In this document: positions 8,912-18,967 of the stretch, in pieces | Layout: the number at the start of each line of letters is the position of its first letter | How positions within the stretch are numbered: the stretch's first letter is position 1 | DNA from: Pseudonocardia asaccharolytica DSM 44247 = NBRC 16224 | GTDB lineage: Bacteria > Actinomycetota > Actinomycetes > Mycobacteriales > Pseudonocardiaceae | Direction: 5' to 3' | DNA length: 64,000 nucleotides | NCBI RefSeq assembly: GCF_000423625.1 | Contig: NZ_AUII01000002.1 | Span: 310,001-374,000, forward strand | Notes under the pieces: generated by a model | Told to the model about the DNA's origin: nothing | Databases searched by the model: none | The model's input: only the letters and a program-made list of their open reading frames with translations | Made by a program: the position numbers and the translations under genes

Positions 8912-9937
8912 ATGTACGCCAAGGACGGCGAGAACTACTTCGTCGTGGACAGCCACATCCACTTCTGGGACGGCACCCCCGCGAACCAGCGAAACCGCTA
9001 TGGGGAGGGGTTCACGAACTGTTTCTACGACTACCACAAGAATCTCTCGCCGGAGGAATACCTCTGGTCACCGGAGAAGTTCGCCGCCTATACCGAGCAG
9101 GACCTGGTGCGCGACCTGTTCGAGGAGGGCCACGTCGATGTGGGCATCTTCCAGCCCACCTATCTCACCGACTTCTACATCAACGGGTTCAACACGACCG
9201 AGCGCAACGGCGCCGTGGCCGAGCGGCATCCGGGCCGGCTCATCGCCAACGGCGCCTTCGACCCGCGCGACGGTGAGGGCGGCCTCGAGGCCTTCGACCG
9301 GCAGGCCGCGCGGTGGAACCTCAAGGGCGTGAAGCTCTACACCGCCGAATGGAAGGGCGAGTCCAAGGGCTACAAACTCACCGACCCGTGGTGCTACCGC
9401 TACCTGGAGCGCTGCGAGCAGCTCGGCATCCGCAATATCCACATTCACAAGGGCCCGACGATCTACCCGCTCAACCGGGACGCATTCGACGTCGCGGACG
9501 TCGACGATGTGGCCACGGCGTTCCCCGACCTGAACTTCATCATCGAGCACGTCGGCCTGCCCCGGCTGGAGGACTTCTGCTGGATCGCCACGCAGGAGCC
9601 GAACGTCTACGGTGGATTGTCGGTCGCGATGCCGTTCATCCACACCCGCCCGCGGTACTTCGCACAGATCATCGGTGAGCTGCTGTACTGGCTGGACGAG
9701 AACCGGCTGACGTTCTCCAGCGACTACGCGATCTGGCACCCGAAGTGGCTGGTCGAGAAGTTCGTCGACTTCCAGATCCCCGAGGACATGCAGGCCGAGT
9801 ACGGCGTGCTGACCACCGATGTCAAGAAGAAGATCCTGGGGCTCAACGCGGCCCGGCTCTACGACCTCGAGGTGCCGGCGAGCGTCACCGCGTCGATGAA
9901 CGGTGGGTCGCGGGTCGCGGGAGCGGTGCCGGCGTGA
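8912..9937 (+). CDS. Amidohydrolase-family protein of the prm operon
   Basis: Metal-dependent hydrolase of the amidohydrolase-2 (TIM-barrel) family, 341 aa. The N-terminal metal motif is VDSHIHFWD (H15, H17); later NIHIHKGPT, IIEHVGLPRLEDF and LTFSSDYAIWHP supply the expected histidine and aspartate positions. ATG 8912 starts the conserved domain directly; the upstream ribosome site (GAGGGTAG) is weak. A homologue commonly follows prm/mim monooxygenase genes, but its reaction is not known. A role in pathway maturation or in processing an intermediate is inference. Confidence 0.8.
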   Translation: MYAKDGENYFVVDSHIHFWDGTPANQRNRYGEGFTNCFYDYHKNLSPEEYLWSPEKFAAYTEQDLVRDLFEEGHVDVGIFQPTYLTDFYINGFNTTERNGAVAERHPGRLIANGAFDPRDGEGGLEAFDRQAARWNLKGVKLYTAEWKGESKGYKLTDPWCYRYLERCEQLGIRNIHIHKGPTIYPLNRDAFDVADVDDVATAFPDLNFIIEHVGLPRLEDFCWIATQEPNVYGGLSVAMPFIHTRPRYFAQIIGELLYWLDENRLTFSSDYAIWHPKWLVEKFVDFQIPEDMQAEYGVLTTDVKKKILGLNAARLYDLEVPASVTASMNGGSRVAGAVPA

Positions 9938-10695
9938 CTGCCGCAGCCGGAGTCAGGCCGGGGGCCGTCCGCGAGGCCGTCTGGCGGGCGCTGGGCGCCG
10001 TGCGCGATCCCGAGCTCGATGAACCGATCACCGACCTCGGTTTCGTCCACGAGCTGTCGGTCCATGCGACCGAGCAGGGAGGACCGGACAGCGGAGTGCG
10101 GGTCCGGCTGCGGCTGCCCACGTACTTCTGCGCCCCCAACTTCGCCTACCTGATGGTGGCCGACGCCCACGACGCGGTCCAGGAGCTGGCCGGCGTGGTG
10201 GAGGTCGACGTCGCGCTCGAGGACCACTTCGCCGCGGAGGAGATCAATGCGGGGGTCGCGGCGGACGCCGGCTTCGCCGGCTCCTTCCCCGGCCAGGCCA
10301 CCGCGGAGCTCGACGAGCTGCGCCGCACCTTCCGGCAGAAGGCGCATCTGGCCTGCCTCGACCGGGTGTACCGGCACCTGGTCGAGCAGGGCTGGAAGAT
10401 CGACTGCCTCGCCGAGGTCCGGCTGCGCGACGTCCCCGAGTCGGCGGGCCGGTCCGGGCTGCTGCGGCGGCGCCGCGACGTCGGCCTCTCGACGGACCCG
10501 GACGCCCTGCTCGTCGTCGACGAGCAGGGCCGTCCGGTTCCGTCCGCCGAGGTGGCACGGCGGCTGCGGTTCGCCAAGGCGGTCCGGGTCAGCGTCGAGG
10601 GCAACTCGGCGTTCTGCCGCGGGCTGCTGACCACACGGTACGGAGCCGGCACCGGCGAGACCGGTCCCGCCGGCGAGGAGAGGGAACGTCCATGA
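9934..10695 (+). CDS. DUF59/MIP18-family metal-sulfur assembly protein
   Basis: The 253-aa protein begins with a MIP18/DUF59 domain (VWRALGAVRDPELDEPITDLGFVHEL), the family of iron-sulfur or metal-cluster assembly factors (PaaD, SufT). A longer C-terminal part contains a CLDRVYRHLVEQGWKID segment and has no family I recognise. GTG 9934 overlaps the preceding stop by four bases, and its own stop overlaps the dehydrogenase start. In this operon a plausible job is loading iron into the hydroxylase or the reductase's cluster; this is inference. Confidence 0.75.
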   Translation: MTAAAGVRPGAVREAVWRALGAVRDPELDEPITDLGFVHELSVHATEQGGPDSGVRVRLRLPTYFCAPNFAYLMVADAHDAVQELAGVVEVDVALEDHFAAEEINAGVAADAGFAGSFPGQATAELDELRRTFRQKAHLACLDRVYRHLVEQGWKIDCLAEVRLRDVPESAGRSGLLRRRRDVGLSTDPDALLVVDEQGRPVPSAEVARRLRFAKAVRVSVEGNSAFCRGLLTTRYGAGTGETGPAGEERERP

Positions 10696-11717
10696 GAGCG
10701 GTTCAGCTCAGCAAGTACGACCAGCAGCCCGCGCTGGTGGAGGTTCCCGAGCCGGAGATCACCGGGCCGCTGGATGTGATCGTGCGGGTCGGCGGAGCCG
10801 GGGTCTGCCGGACCGACCTGCACATCATCGAGGGCCAGTGGGAGCAGAAGTCGGGCGTGGTGCTGCCCTACACGATCGGCCACGAGAACGCCGGATGGGT
10901 GCACGCCGTCGGCAATGCGGTCAGCAACGTCGCCGTCGGCGATCCGGTGATCCTGCATCCCCTCGTGACCTGCGGACTGTGCGCGGCCTGCCGGGACGGC
11001 GACGACGTGCACTGCGCCAACTCCCGGTTTCCGGGCATCGACAGCGACGGCGGCTACGCGGAGCTGCTGAAGACCAACGCTCGCTCCGTGGTCAAACTCG
11101 ACCCGTCGCTGGAGCCCGCGGCCGTCGCGGCGCTGGCCGACGCCGGCCTGACCGCCATCCATGCCGTGCGCAAGGCCGCCGCGCATCTGCGGCCCTCGCA
11201 GAAGGTCGTCGTGATCGGGGCCGGCGGCCTCGGGCACATCGGCATCCAGGTGCTGCGGGCGCTGTCCGCCGCCGAGATCGTCGTCGTCGACCGCTCCTGG
11301 GAGGCCCTGGCCCTCGCCGAACAGGTCGGGGCGCACCACATCGTGCGCGCCGACGGCGACCAGGTCGATGCGGTCAAGGACCTCACCGGGGGCAACGGCG
11401 CGGAGACGGTGCTCGACTTCGTCGGCGAGGGCGGCGCCGTCGAGGACGGGGTGGCGATGCTGCGCCGGGCCGGGAGCTACTACGTCATCGGCTACGGCGG
11501 CCGGGTCGACGTCCCGACCATCGACATCATCTCCACCGAGATCAACTTCGTGGGGAACCTCGTCGGTTCCTACAGCGACCTGTCCGAGCTGATGGTGCTG
11601 GCCGCCCGCGGCCTGGTCACCCTGCACACCGCTCGCTACCCCCTCGAGGAGTTCGCCGCTGCCCTCAACGACCTTGACCAGGGCAAGGTCCGGGGCCGCG
11701 CCATCCTCGTCCCCTGA
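10692..11717 (+). CDS. Zinc-dependent NAD alcohol dehydrogenase
   Basis: Medium-chain dehydrogenase, 341 aa, probably oxidising the alcohol made by the monooxygenase (for example 2-propanol to acetone). Catalytic zinc ligands are visible as C39 (GVCRTDLH) and H64-E65 (GHENAG). The structural zinc lobe has C94, C97, C100 and C108. The NAD-binding turn is GAGGLGHIG near residue 176, followed by VVVDRS, where the aspartate favours NAD over NADP. ATG 10692 overlaps the preceding stop. Cofactor and zinc assignments are seen in sequence; the substrate is inferred from operon position. Confidence 0.88.
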   Translation: MRAVQLSKYDQQPALVEVPEPEITGPLDVIVRVGGAGVCRTDLHIIEGQWEQKSGVVLPYTIGHENAGWVHAVGNAVSNVAVGDPVILHPLVTCGLCAACRDGDDVHCANSRFPGIDSDGGYAELLKTNARSVVKLDPSLEPAAVAALADAGLTAIHAVRKAAAHLRPSQKVVVIGAGGLGHIGIQVLRALSAAEIVVVDRSWEALALAEQVGAHHIVRADGDQVDAVKDLTGGNGAETVLDFVGEGGAVEDGVAMLRRAGSYYVIGYGGRVDVPTIDIISTEINFVGNLVGSYSDLSELMVLAARGLVTLHTARYPLEEFAAALNDLDQGKVRGRAILVP

Positions 11718-11733
11718 TCCGGAAGGACCCATC

Positions 11734-13383
11734 ATGGCCAAGGACCTGCGGTTCAACGTCGAGGCACGCCAGCTGCTGCAGGCCGGGGTCGACACCCTGG
11801 CCAACGCGGTGAAGGTGACCTTGGGCCCCAAGGGGCGCAACGCCGTCATCGAGAAGCTGACCGGCCCGCCGACGATCACCAACGACGGGGTGACGATCGC
11901 CCGGGAGATCCAGCTGCGCGACCCGTTCGCCAATATGGGCGCGCAGCTGGTCAAGGAGGTGGCCACCAAGACCAACGGCGTCGCCGGGGACGGGACCACC
12001 ACGGCCACCGTGCTGGCCCAGGCCATGGTCCGCGAGGGCCTGCTGGCCGTGGAGCGCGGCGCCAACCCGATCGCGCTGCGCCGCGGTATCGAGGACGCGG
12101 TCGAGGCCGTGACCGAGGCGCTCGCGGCCGGTGCCCGCCGGGTCGAGGGCGAGGCCGAGCTGCTGCGGGTGGCCACGCTCGCCGCCAACGACCCGCGGAT
12201 CGGACGGGTCATCGCCGCCGCGATGAGCAGGGTGGGCCAGGACGGCATCGTCACCGTCGAGGAGTCGGCGGCGTTCGGCATGGACGTGCATTTCGTCGAC
12301 GGCCTCGTGTTCGACCACGGCTACATCTCGCCGTACATGGCCACCGACACCGACCGCATGGAGACGGTGTTCACCGACCCGTACATCCTGCTCACCAACG
12401 AGAAGATCTCGAAGGTGCAGGACCTCATGCCCGTCCTGGAGAAGGTCCGGCCGACCGGCAGGCCGCTCGTGATCGTCGCCGAGAACATGGACGGACCCGC
12501 GCTCGGCATGCTGGTGGCCAACAACGTCCACGAGACGTTCCGCTCGGTCGCCGTCCGGGCGCCCGGCTTCGGGCACCGCAGGCTGGCCCAGCTCACCGAT
12601 GCGGCCGCGGTCGTGGGCGGCAAGGTCATCACCGGCGACGCCGGGCTGACCCTGGAGGCGGTCACGCTCGACCAGCTCGGCCGCTGCGGCCGGATCACCG
12701 TCACCGAGAACGAGACCACGATCGTGGGGGGCGCGGGTTCGGCCGAGAGCGTCTCGCGGCGGATCGAGCAGCTCAAGCGGGAGTTCGAGCGCGCCCAGAA
12801 CGAGCAGGACCAGGACTTCCTGGCCGATCGGATCGCGCGGCTGTCCGGCAGCGTCGCGGTGATCGAGGTCGGCGCCGCCACCGGCGTCGAGCTCAAGGAG
12901 AAGCAGCACCGCGTCGAGGACTCGCTGGCCGCCACCCGCGCGGCCATCGACGAGGGCGTGGTCGCGGGGGGCGGTACCGCGCTGCTGCACGCCCGCGCCG
13001 CGCTGGACGGGCTGCAGGTCGACGGCGAGGACGCGAGCTGCGGGGCCGAGATCGTGCGGTACGCCCTGGGCGAACCGCTGCGCTGGATCGCGATCAACGC
13101 GGGCCACGACGGCGACCAGATCCTGCGCGACGTCGCCGAGCTGCCACCCGGCCGGGGTTTCGACGCGGCGACGGGGCGGTGCGTCGACCTGTTCGAGGCC
13201 GGTGTGCTCGATCCGCTGAAGGTCACCCGCTCCGCGTTGCAGAGCGCGGCCTCGATCGCGGCGCTCATCCTGACCACGGAGACCCTGTTGGTCGAGGAGA
13301 TCATCAACAACCCCGGCGCGATTGTCGACCCGCAGTTCGGCGACCTCGCCGAGGGCATGGTCCGCCCCTCCAACATCTACTAG
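11734..13383 (+). CDS. groEL: GroEL-type chaperonin dedicated to the monooxygenase
   Basis: Hsp60 chaperonin subunit, 549 aa. It carries the ATP-site motifs [34 protein letters not shown] and, later, [13 protein letters not shown]. It ends in MVRPSNIY, without the Gly-Gly-Met tail of housekeeping GroEL, and no groES lies beside it. Both points suggest a specialised copy. A GroEL-like protein (MimG) is known to be required for productive folding of mycobacterial Mim monooxygenase; this is the likely counterpart. ATG 11734 follows GGAAGG. A large palindrome begins one base after its stop codon. Confidence 0.9.
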   Translation: MAKDLRFNVEARQLLQAGVDTLANAVKVTLGPKGRNAVIEKLTGPPTITNDGVTIAREIQLRDPFANMGAQLVKEVATKTNGVAGDGTTTATVLAQAMVREGLLAVERGANPIALRRGIEDAVEAVTEALAAGARRVEGEAELLRVATLAANDPRIGRVIAAAMSRVGQDGIVTVEESAAFGMDVHFVDGLVFDHGYISPYMATDTDRMETVFTDPYILLTNEKISKVQDLMPVLEKVRPTGRPLVIVAENMDGPALGMLVANNVHETFRSVAVRAPGFGHRRLAQLTDAAAVVGGKVITGDAGLTLEAVTLDQLGRCGRITVTENETTIVGGAGSAESVSRRIEQLKREFERAQNEQDQDFLADRIARLSGSVAVIEVGAATGVELKEKQHRVEDSLAATRAAIDEGVVAGGGTALLHARAALDGLQVDGEDASCGAEIVRYALGEPLRWIAINAGHDGDQILRDVAELPPGRGFDAATGRCVDLFEAGVLDPLKVTRSALQSAASIAALILTTETLLVEEIINNPGAIVDPQFGDLAEGMVRPSNIY

Positions 13384-13429
13384 CCTGTGAGTGCGTAACA
13401 GTGTTCTAACGCTGTTACGCACTCACAGG
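13384..13429. repeat. 46-bp palindromic element, intergenic copy
   Basis: Two 22-bp arms, starting CCTGTGAGTGCGTAACAG and ending CTGTTACGCACTCACAGG, surround a two-base centre (CT). There is one mismatch, which is a G-U wobble in RNA. It lies between groEL (stop 13381-13383) and the HyuA-HyuB gene. No T-run follows, so it is not a textbook terminator, though it could act as one. A close copy lies inside the coding sequence at 32794-32838. Confidence 0.85.
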
Positions 13430-13452
13430 GGTCGGTGAGCTGGGAGACGGGC

Positions 13453-16400
13453 GTGGCGGCGCGGCAGTGGCAGTTCTGGGTCGACCGCGGCGGCACGTTC
13501 ACCGATATCGTCGCCCGGCGGCCGGACGGCGGCTTGATCACCCACAAGCTGCTGTCGGAGAACCCGGCGCGCTATCCGGACGCCGCGGTGGCCGGCGTCC
13601 GGACGCTGCTCGGCCTCACCGCGGACGATCCGGTGCCCGCGGACCTGCTCGAGCAGGTCCGGATGGGCACCACCGTGGCCACCAACGCGCTGCTCGAACG
13701 CACGGGTGAGCGGACCGCGCTGGTGATCACCCGCGGTTTCGGTGACGCGCTGCGGATCGGCTACCAGAACCGCCCGCGGATCTTCGATCGGCAGATCATG
13801 CTGCCGGAACTGCTCTACGAACGCGTCATCGAGGTCGACGAGCGGATCCAGGCCGACGGCACGGTGCTGCGCGCCCCCGGCCTGGAGCGGCTCGGCGAGG
13901 ACCTGCGTCGCGCGCACGACGACGGCATCGGGGCCCTCGCCGTCGTCTGCATGCACAGCCACCTGCACCCCGCCCACGAGCAGGCGATCGGCAAGCTCGC
14001 CGAACGGATCGGCTTCTCCCAGATCTCGTTGTCCAGCGAGGTCAGCCCGCTGATGAAGCTGGTCCCGCGCGGGGACACCGCCGTCGTCGACGCCTACCTC
14101 TCACCGGTGCTGCGCCGCTATATCGACCAGGTGGCCGGGCAGCTGCCCGGCGTGCGGCTGATGTTCATGCAGTCCAGTGGTGGTCTCGCCGAGGCCGGGC
14201 ATTTCCGCGGCAAGGACGCGATCCTGTCCGGGCCGGCGGGCGGCATCGTCGGGATGGCGCGGATGTCGCAGCTGGCCGGGTTCGACAAGGTCATCGGGTT
14301 CGACATGGGTGGGACGTCCACCGACGTCTCGCATTTCGCCGGCGACTACGAGCGGGTGTTCCACACCCTCGTGGCCGGGGTCCGGCTGCGCGCGCCGATG
14401 CTCGCGATCCACACGGTGGCCGCGGGCGGAGGGTCGATCCTGCACTTCGACGGCAGCCGGTATCGGGTCGGCCCCGACTCGGCGGGCGCCTATCCGGGGC
14501 CCGCCTGCTATCGGGGCGGCGGCCCGCTCACCCTCACCGACGCGAACGTGATGCTCGGCCGGATCCAGCCGGACCACTTCCCGCACGTCTTCGGGCCCGA
14601 CGGCGACCAGCCGCTGGACGCCGACGTGGTGCGTCGACGGTTCACCGAGCTGGCCGAGCAGATCCGCCGGGCGACCGGGGACGATCGCACGCCCGAACAG
14701 GTCGCCGAGGGCTATGTGGCGATCGCGGTGACGAACATGGCCGGAGCGATCAAGCGGATCTCGGTCGAGCGGGGCCACGACGTCACCGAGTACGCGCTCA
14801 CCACGTTCGGCGGCGCGGGCGCCCAGCACGCCTGCGCGGTGGCCGACTCCTTGGGAATCCACACCGTGCTGGTTCCACCGGCGGCCGGCGTGCTGTCCGC
14901 GCTGGGCATCGGTCTGGCCGACACCACCGTGATGCGCCAGCAGTCGGTGGAGGCCCGCCTGGAGCCGGCGGTCACGCCGCGGCTGCGCGAGGTGGCCGAC
15001 GACCTGGAGGTCGCGGCGCGCGCCGAGCTGCGCGCGGAGGGCGTGCCCGGCGAGCGGGTCGGCGTGGTCCGCCGCGCGCACCTGCGCTACGACGGCACCG
15101 ACACCGCGGTGCTGGTGGACCTGCCGGACCCGATCGACCTCGGCGCGATGAGCAGCGAGTTCGCGGACGGCTACCGGCAGACCTACTCGTTCCTGATGGA
15201 CCGTCCCCTGATCGTGGAGGCGATTTCGGTGGAGGCGGTCGGCCGCACCGACCAGCCCGACCTCTCCGACCTCGCCGGAGCCGGTGCCGACCCCGGTGCG
15301 GACACGGGCCCGGAGCCGGTGGCGACGGTCCGGATCCATGCCGGCGAGCGCCGGCGCGACGCGCCGCTGCACCAGCGGGAGCGGCTGGTACCCGGCGCGA
15401 CCGTAGAGGGACCGGCGATCGTCGCCGAGGCCAACGCCACCACGGTGGTGGACGAGGGCTGGCAGGCCACGATGGACCCGCAGGGACATCTGCTGCTGCG
15501 GCGGGTGGCGGCCCTCCGGGACGCCGGCGTCGGCACCGCGGCCGACCCGGTGCTGCTGGAGATCTTCAACAACCTGTTCATGTCGATCGCCGAGCAGATG
15601 GGGGCGGCGCTGGAATCGACGGCGCAGTCGGTCAACATCCGCGAGCGGCTCGACTTCTCCTGCGCGCTGTTCGACCCCGACGGCAACCTCATCGCCAACG
15701 CCCCGCATATCCCGGTGCATCTCGGGTCGATGGGCACGAGCGTCAAGGAGGTGATCCGCCGCAGCGGGGGACGGATGCGGCCCGGCGAGGTCTACGCCGT
15801 CAACGACCCGTACCACGGCGGCACCCACCTGCCCGACATCACGGTGATCACCCCGGTGTTCGGTTCCGCGGCGGGTCCGGAGCCGCGGATCCTGTTCTTC
15901 GTCGCCTCCCGCGGCCACCACGCGGAGATCGGCGGGATCACCCCGGGTTCGATGCCGGCCGACAGCCGGGAGGTACACGAGGAGGGCGTGCTCTTCGACA
16001 ACTGGCTGCTGGTGGCGGCCGGGGACGGCACCGGGGGCCGGTTCCGGGAGGCCGAGACCCGGGAGCTGCTCGCCGGCGCGCCCCACCCGTCCCGAAGCCC
16101 GGAAACCAACCTCGCCGACCTGCGCGCCCAGGTCGCGGCGAACGCCAAGGGCGTCGCGGAGGTCGGGAAGATGATCGAGCATTACGGCCTCGACGTGGTG
16201 ACGGCCTACATGCGCCACGTCCAGGACAACGCCGAGGAGGCCGTCCGCCGGGTCATCGACGCCCTCGGCGACGGGGAGTACCGCTACGAGATGGACTCCG
16301 GCGCCCAGATCGTCGTGCGAGTCACGGTCGATCGCGCCGCGCGGTCTGCGGTGATCGACTTCACCGGCACCTCAGCGCAGCTGGGCACGAACTTCAACGC

Positions 16401-17094
16401 ACCGAGCTCGGTGGCCACGGCGGCCGTGCTGTATGTGTTCCGGACCCTGGTCGCCGACGAGATCCCGCTCAACGACGGTTGTCTGCGCCCGCTGCGGGTC
16501 GTCATCCCGGCGGGCTCGATGCTGGCGCCGGAATACCCGGCCGCGGTGGTCGCAGGCAACGTCGAGACCTCGCAGGCGATCACCGGAGCCCTGTATGCCG
16601 CCCTGGGCGTCCAGGCCGAGGGCTCCGGGACGATGAACAACGTCACCTTCGGCAACGAGCACCACCAGTACTACGAGACGGTGGGCTCGGGCTCCGGCGC
16701 CGGGGACGGTTTCGCCGGCTCCTCGGTCGTGCAGACGCATATGACGAACTCCCGGCTGACCGACCCCGAGGTGCTGGAGTGGCGCTTCCCGGTACTGCTC
16801 GACGAGTTCCGGATCCGCCGGGGCAGCGGCGGAACCGGCGCCTGGCGCGGCGGCGACGGCGCGGTGCGTCGGATCCGGTTCCGGGAGCCGATGACGGTGA
16901 GCACGCTGTCGGGCCACCGCAGGCGCCCCCCTTACGGGATGGCGGGCGGCGCGCCCGGTTCCCTCGGAGCCAACCGGGTCGAGCGGGCCGACGGCACCGT
17001 GGTGCCGATGCGCGGCTGTGACTCGGTCGCGGTGCGCCCCGGGGATGTGCTGGTGGTCGAAACACCGGGTGGCGGCGGGTACGGGCGAACCTGA
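13453..17094 (+). CDS. HyuA-HyuB fusion, hydantoinase/oxoprolinase/acetone carboxylase family
   Basis: One polypeptide of about 1213 aa joins the two subunits of this family. The HyuA part (about residues 1-690) has [30 protein letters not shown] and [14 protein letters not shown]. The HyuB part (about 695 to the end) has [31 protein letters not shown] and [17 protein letters not shown]. The family splits or opens cyclic amides (5-oxoproline, hydantoins) with ATP, or carboxylates acetone. The fused form is typical of oxoprolinases; position downstream of an acetone-forming pathway makes an acetone-carboxylase-like role worth testing, but the third carboxylase subunit is not seen. GTG 13453 has GGGAG six bases upstream; GTG 13435 is an alternative start, five bases from the palindrome. 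Confidence 0.8.
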   Translation: MAARQWQFWVDRGGTFTDIVARRPDGGLITHKLLSENPARYPDAAVAGVRTLLGLTADDPVPADLLEQVRMGTTVATNALLERTGERTALVITRGFGDALRIGYQNRPRIFDRQIMLPELLYERVIEVDERIQADGTVLRAPGLERLGEDLRRAHDDGIGALAVVCMHSHLHPAHEQAIGKLAERIGFSQISLSSEVSPLMKLVPRGDTAVVDAYLSPVLRRYIDQVAGQLPGVRLMFMQSSGGLAEAGHFRGKDAILSGPAGGIVGMARMSQLAGFDKVIGFDMGGTSTDVSHFAGDYERVFHTLVAGVRLRAPMLAIHTVAAGGGSILHFDGSRYRVGPDSAGAYPGPACYRGGGPLTLTDANVMLGRIQPDHFPHVFGPDGDQPLDADVVRRRFTELAEQIRRATGDDRTPEQVAEGYVAIAVTNMAGAIKRISVERGHDVTEYALTTFGGAGAQHACAVADSLGIHTVLVPPAAGVLSALGIGLADTTVMRQQSVEARLEPAVTPRLREVADDLEVAARAELRAEGVPGERVGVVRRAHLRYDGTDTAVLVDLPDPIDLGAMSSEFADGYRQTYSFLMDRPLIVEAISVEAVGRTDQPDLSDLAGAGADPGADTGPEPVATVRIHAGERRRDAPLHQRERLVPGATVEGPAIVAEANATTVVDEGWQATMDPQGHLLLRRVAALRDAGVGTAADPVLLEIFNNLFMSIAEQMGAALESTAQSVNIRERLDFSCALFDPDGNLIANAPHIPVHLGSMGTSVKEVIRRSGGRMRPGEVYAVNDPYHGGTHLPDITVITPVFGSAAGPEPRILFFVASRGHHAEIGGITPGSMPADSREVHEEGVLFDNWLLVAAGDGTGGRFREAETRELLAGAPHPSRSPETNLADLRAQVAANAKGVAEVGKMIEHYGLDVVTAYMRHVQDNAEEAVRRVIDALGDGEYRYEMDSGAQIVVRVTVDRAARSAVIDFTGTSAQLGTNFNAPSSVATAAVLYVFRTLVADEIPLNDGCLRPLRVVIPAGSMLAPEYPAAVVAGNVETSQAITGALYAALGVQAEGSGTMNNVTFGNEHHQYYETVGSGSGAGDGFAGSSVVQTHMTNSRLTDPEVLEWRFPVLLDEFRIRRGSGGTGAWRGGDGAVRRIRFREPMTVSTLSGHRRRPPYGMAGGAPGSLGANRVERADGTVVPMRGCDSVAVRPGDVLVVETPGGGGYGRT

Positions 17095-17102
17095 GCCCGG
17101 GG

Positions 17103-17357
17103 CTACGGCGGGCCGGGATCCGCTCCGCCCGCGGCGGCCTCGTCCTCGGCGAGGGCGTCGTCGATGAGCTTCTCCAGCTCGGCGAAGCTGTGCCGTTTGC
17201 CGTCCGTGCGCAGCACGACGACGCCGTCGTCGGCCACGCCAGCCTCGGCCAGCGCTTCGGTGATGCCGTGCGCGGTGTGCAACGCCTCCTTGCCGAACCG
17301 GTCCCGCGCCTGGTGCTTCGGATGAATGCTGATCTTTTCGGAATGTTCGTGTGGCAT
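17103..17357 (-). CDS. Small hypothetical protein
   Basis: An 84-aa protein starting MPHEHSEKISIHPKHQARDR, with a central IDDALAEDE-like acidic helix and a Gly/Pro-rich end. No family recognised and no signal peptide or membrane segment. GGAGG stands three bases before ATG 17357, a tight but usable spacing. It converges on the HyuA-HyuB gene with eight bases between stops, and is divergent from the zinc-ribbon gene at 17466. Confidence 0.55.
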   Translation of the reverse strand: MPHEHSEKISIHPKHQARDRFGKEALHTAHGITEALAEAGVADDGVVVLRTDGKRHSFAELEKLIDDALAEDEAAAGGADPGPP

Positions 17358-17465
17358 AGGCCTCCAAGTAAAGACGGTGCGGCGCCGTTTACCCAATACT
17401 TAATCGCAACGAATGCGATCGGTCACCCAGCGTTGAGGTAGGTGGGTGCCGGAAGGGAGACGGCG

Positions 17466-17624
17466 GTGCGAGCCCAGGTGGTTGCCCATTGGCTCTGCAG
17501 GTCCTGCGAGGTGGAGGGCCGTGATCCGGACCGCGAGCCGACCTGCTGGAACTGCGGCGGCGCGGTGACGGTCACCGCGCGGCCGACCGTGTTCCTCGAC
17601 GCCGTCCGCGGCGAGGCGGAGTAG
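17466..17624 (+). CDS. Small zinc-ribbon protein
   Basis: A 52-aa protein with two CxxC knuckles, CRSC and CWNC, spaced 14 residues apart, as in zinc-ribbon proteins. GTG 17466 is chosen because AAGGGAG lies six bases upstream; GTG 17442 has no such site. Function unknown. It lies between the HyuA-HyuB and formamidase genes, and a strong hairpin follows its stop. Confidence 0.6.
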   Translation: MRAQVVAHWLCRSCEVEGRDPDREPTCWNCGGAVTVTARPTVFLDAVRGEAE

Positions 17625-17625
17625 C

Positions 17626-17659
17626 GGCCCGCGCGCCGCCGGTGCGCGGCACGCGGGCC
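17626..17659. terminator. Bidirectional terminator-like hairpin
   Basis: GGCCCGCGCGCCGC (17626-17639) pairs with GCGGCACGCGGGCC (17646-17659) with one mismatch and a six-base loop. It lies between two convergent genes (zinc ribbon and fmdA), so it probably ends both transcripts. Confidence 0.6.
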
Positions 17660-17680
17660 ACCGTCAGTGGCGGGTGGCGA

Positions 17681-18934
17681 CTATGAGCTCACCGCGCACT
17701 GGCCCCGGTCGGCCCTGACCGGCCCGGAGGCCGACGGCCGCACCTCGAAGTCGAAGATGGCCGTCGGCAGGTACAGCGAACAGCAGGCGTTCGGGATGTC
17801 CACCACCCCGCTCACCCGGCCCTCGATGGGCGCCGAGCCGAGCAGCAGGTAGGCCTGCTCGCCGGAATAGCCGAACTTCTTCAGGTACTCCACCGCGTTC
17901 AGGCAGGCCCTCCGGTAGGCGACCGTCGCGTCCAGGTAGTAGTTCTCGTCGGTCTCGCGGTCCACCGACACCCCGATGAAGGTCAGGAACTCCGAGTAGC
18001 GCGGTTCCACGTTGCCCGGCATGAAGACCGGGTTCGTGGTGATCCCGTAGGTCTCCATACCGCCCTTGATCAGATCAATCTGGAAGTCGATGAACCCGCC
18101 CATCTCGATGGCGCCGCAGAACGTGATCTCGCCGTCGCCCTGACTGAAGTGCAGATCACCACCGGAGAGTTTCGCCTCCGGGACATGCACCGGGTAGAAG
18201 ACCCGGGAGCCTCGGGTGAAGTTCTTGATGTCGTGGTTGCCGCCGTTCTCCCTGGCGGGCACCGTGCGTGCACCGTCGCGGGCGATCGCCTCGGCCACCG
18301 AGCTCGTCGCGGTGCCGGCGAGCGTGCTGTCGGCGAGCGGGGGGAGCGCGAGCGGCGGGACCCGGTCCGGGTCGGTGGCGATCAGCGCCCGCTCGCGATC
18401 GTTCCAGCGCCCGAGCAGTTCGGCCGAGGGCGCGGTGCCGAAGAGGCCGGGGTGCGTGATACCGGTGTAGCGGACGCCCGGCAGGTGCCGCGAGGTCGCC
18501 ACTTGGCCGGCGAAGTCCCAGATCGCCTTGTAGGCGTCGGGGAAGTAGTCGGTCAGGAAGCCGCCGCCGTTGGCCTTGGCGAACACGCCGGTGTATCCCC
18601 AGCCCTGGCCGGGAGCATCGCCGTACTCCTGCGGGGCCTGGACCGGGCCGAGGTCGAGGATGTCGACGACCAGGAGGTCGCCGGGTTCGGCGCCCTCCAC
18701 CCCGATCGGGCCGGACAACATATGGCAACGAGTCAGGTCGACATCGCGGACGTCGTTGGCCGAGTCGTTGTTGCCGATCTGCGCGTCGGTCCACTCCCGG
18801 CACTCCACCCGGATCATCTGCCCGGGCCGCACCATCACCGCCGACGGTACGTCCGGGTGCCACCGGTTGTGCCCCGGCACCGCTTGATCGTGCATCGACT
18901 TGGACTGGTCAACGCTGAACACCACATCTGGCAT
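17681..18934 (-). CDS. fmdA: Formamidase / acetamidase (FmdA_AmdA family)
   Basis: Hydrolyses formamide or short aliphatic amides to ammonia and the acid in the cytoplasm. It is 417 aa, the usual length. Family landmarks include GHNRWHPDVPSAVMVRPG near the start, LTRCHMLSGPIGVEGAEPGD, GGNHDIKNFTRGSRVFYPV, GDLHFSQGDGEITFCGAIE and the C-terminal YLLLGSAPIEGRVSGVVDIPN. AAGGAG precedes ATG 18934. It follows the amiS channel gene 33 bases downstream on the same strand, so uptake and hydrolysis of an amide are probably co-expressed. Amides as a nitrogen source is the likely role. Confidence 0.9.
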   Translation of the reverse strand: MPDVVFSVDQSKSMHDQAVPGHNRWHPDVPSAVMVRPGQMIRVECREWTDAQIGNNDSANDVRDVDLTRCHMLSGPIGVEGAEPGDLLVVDILDLGPVQAPQEYGDAPGQGWGYTGVFAKANGGGFLTDYFPDAYKAIWDFAGQVATSRHLPGVRYTGITHPGLFGTAPSAELLGRWNDRERALIATDPDRVPPLALPPLADSTLAGTATSSVAEAIARDGARTVPARENGGNHDIKNFTRGSRVFYPVHVPEAKLSGGDLHFSQGDGEITFCGAIEMGGFIDFQIDLIKGGMETYGITTNPVFMPGNVEPRYSEFLTFIGVSVDRETDENYYLDATVAYRRACLNAVEYLKKFGYSGEQAYLLLGSAPIEGRVSGVVDIPNACCSLYLPTAIFDFEVRPSASGPVRADRGQCAVSS

Positions 18935-18967
18935 GTCAGTTCTCCTTACGTTGACAACCTCGCCGGA

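Noticed and set aside
13384..13429. Ordinary rho-independent terminator for groEL
   Set aside because: No T-run follows and a near-identical copy lies inside a coding sequence, so a repeat element explains it better, though some terminating effect is possible.
13453..17094. Firm call as acetone carboxylase
   Set aside because: The fused two-domain form is common in oxoprolinases and the third carboxylase subunit is not seen. Family level only.
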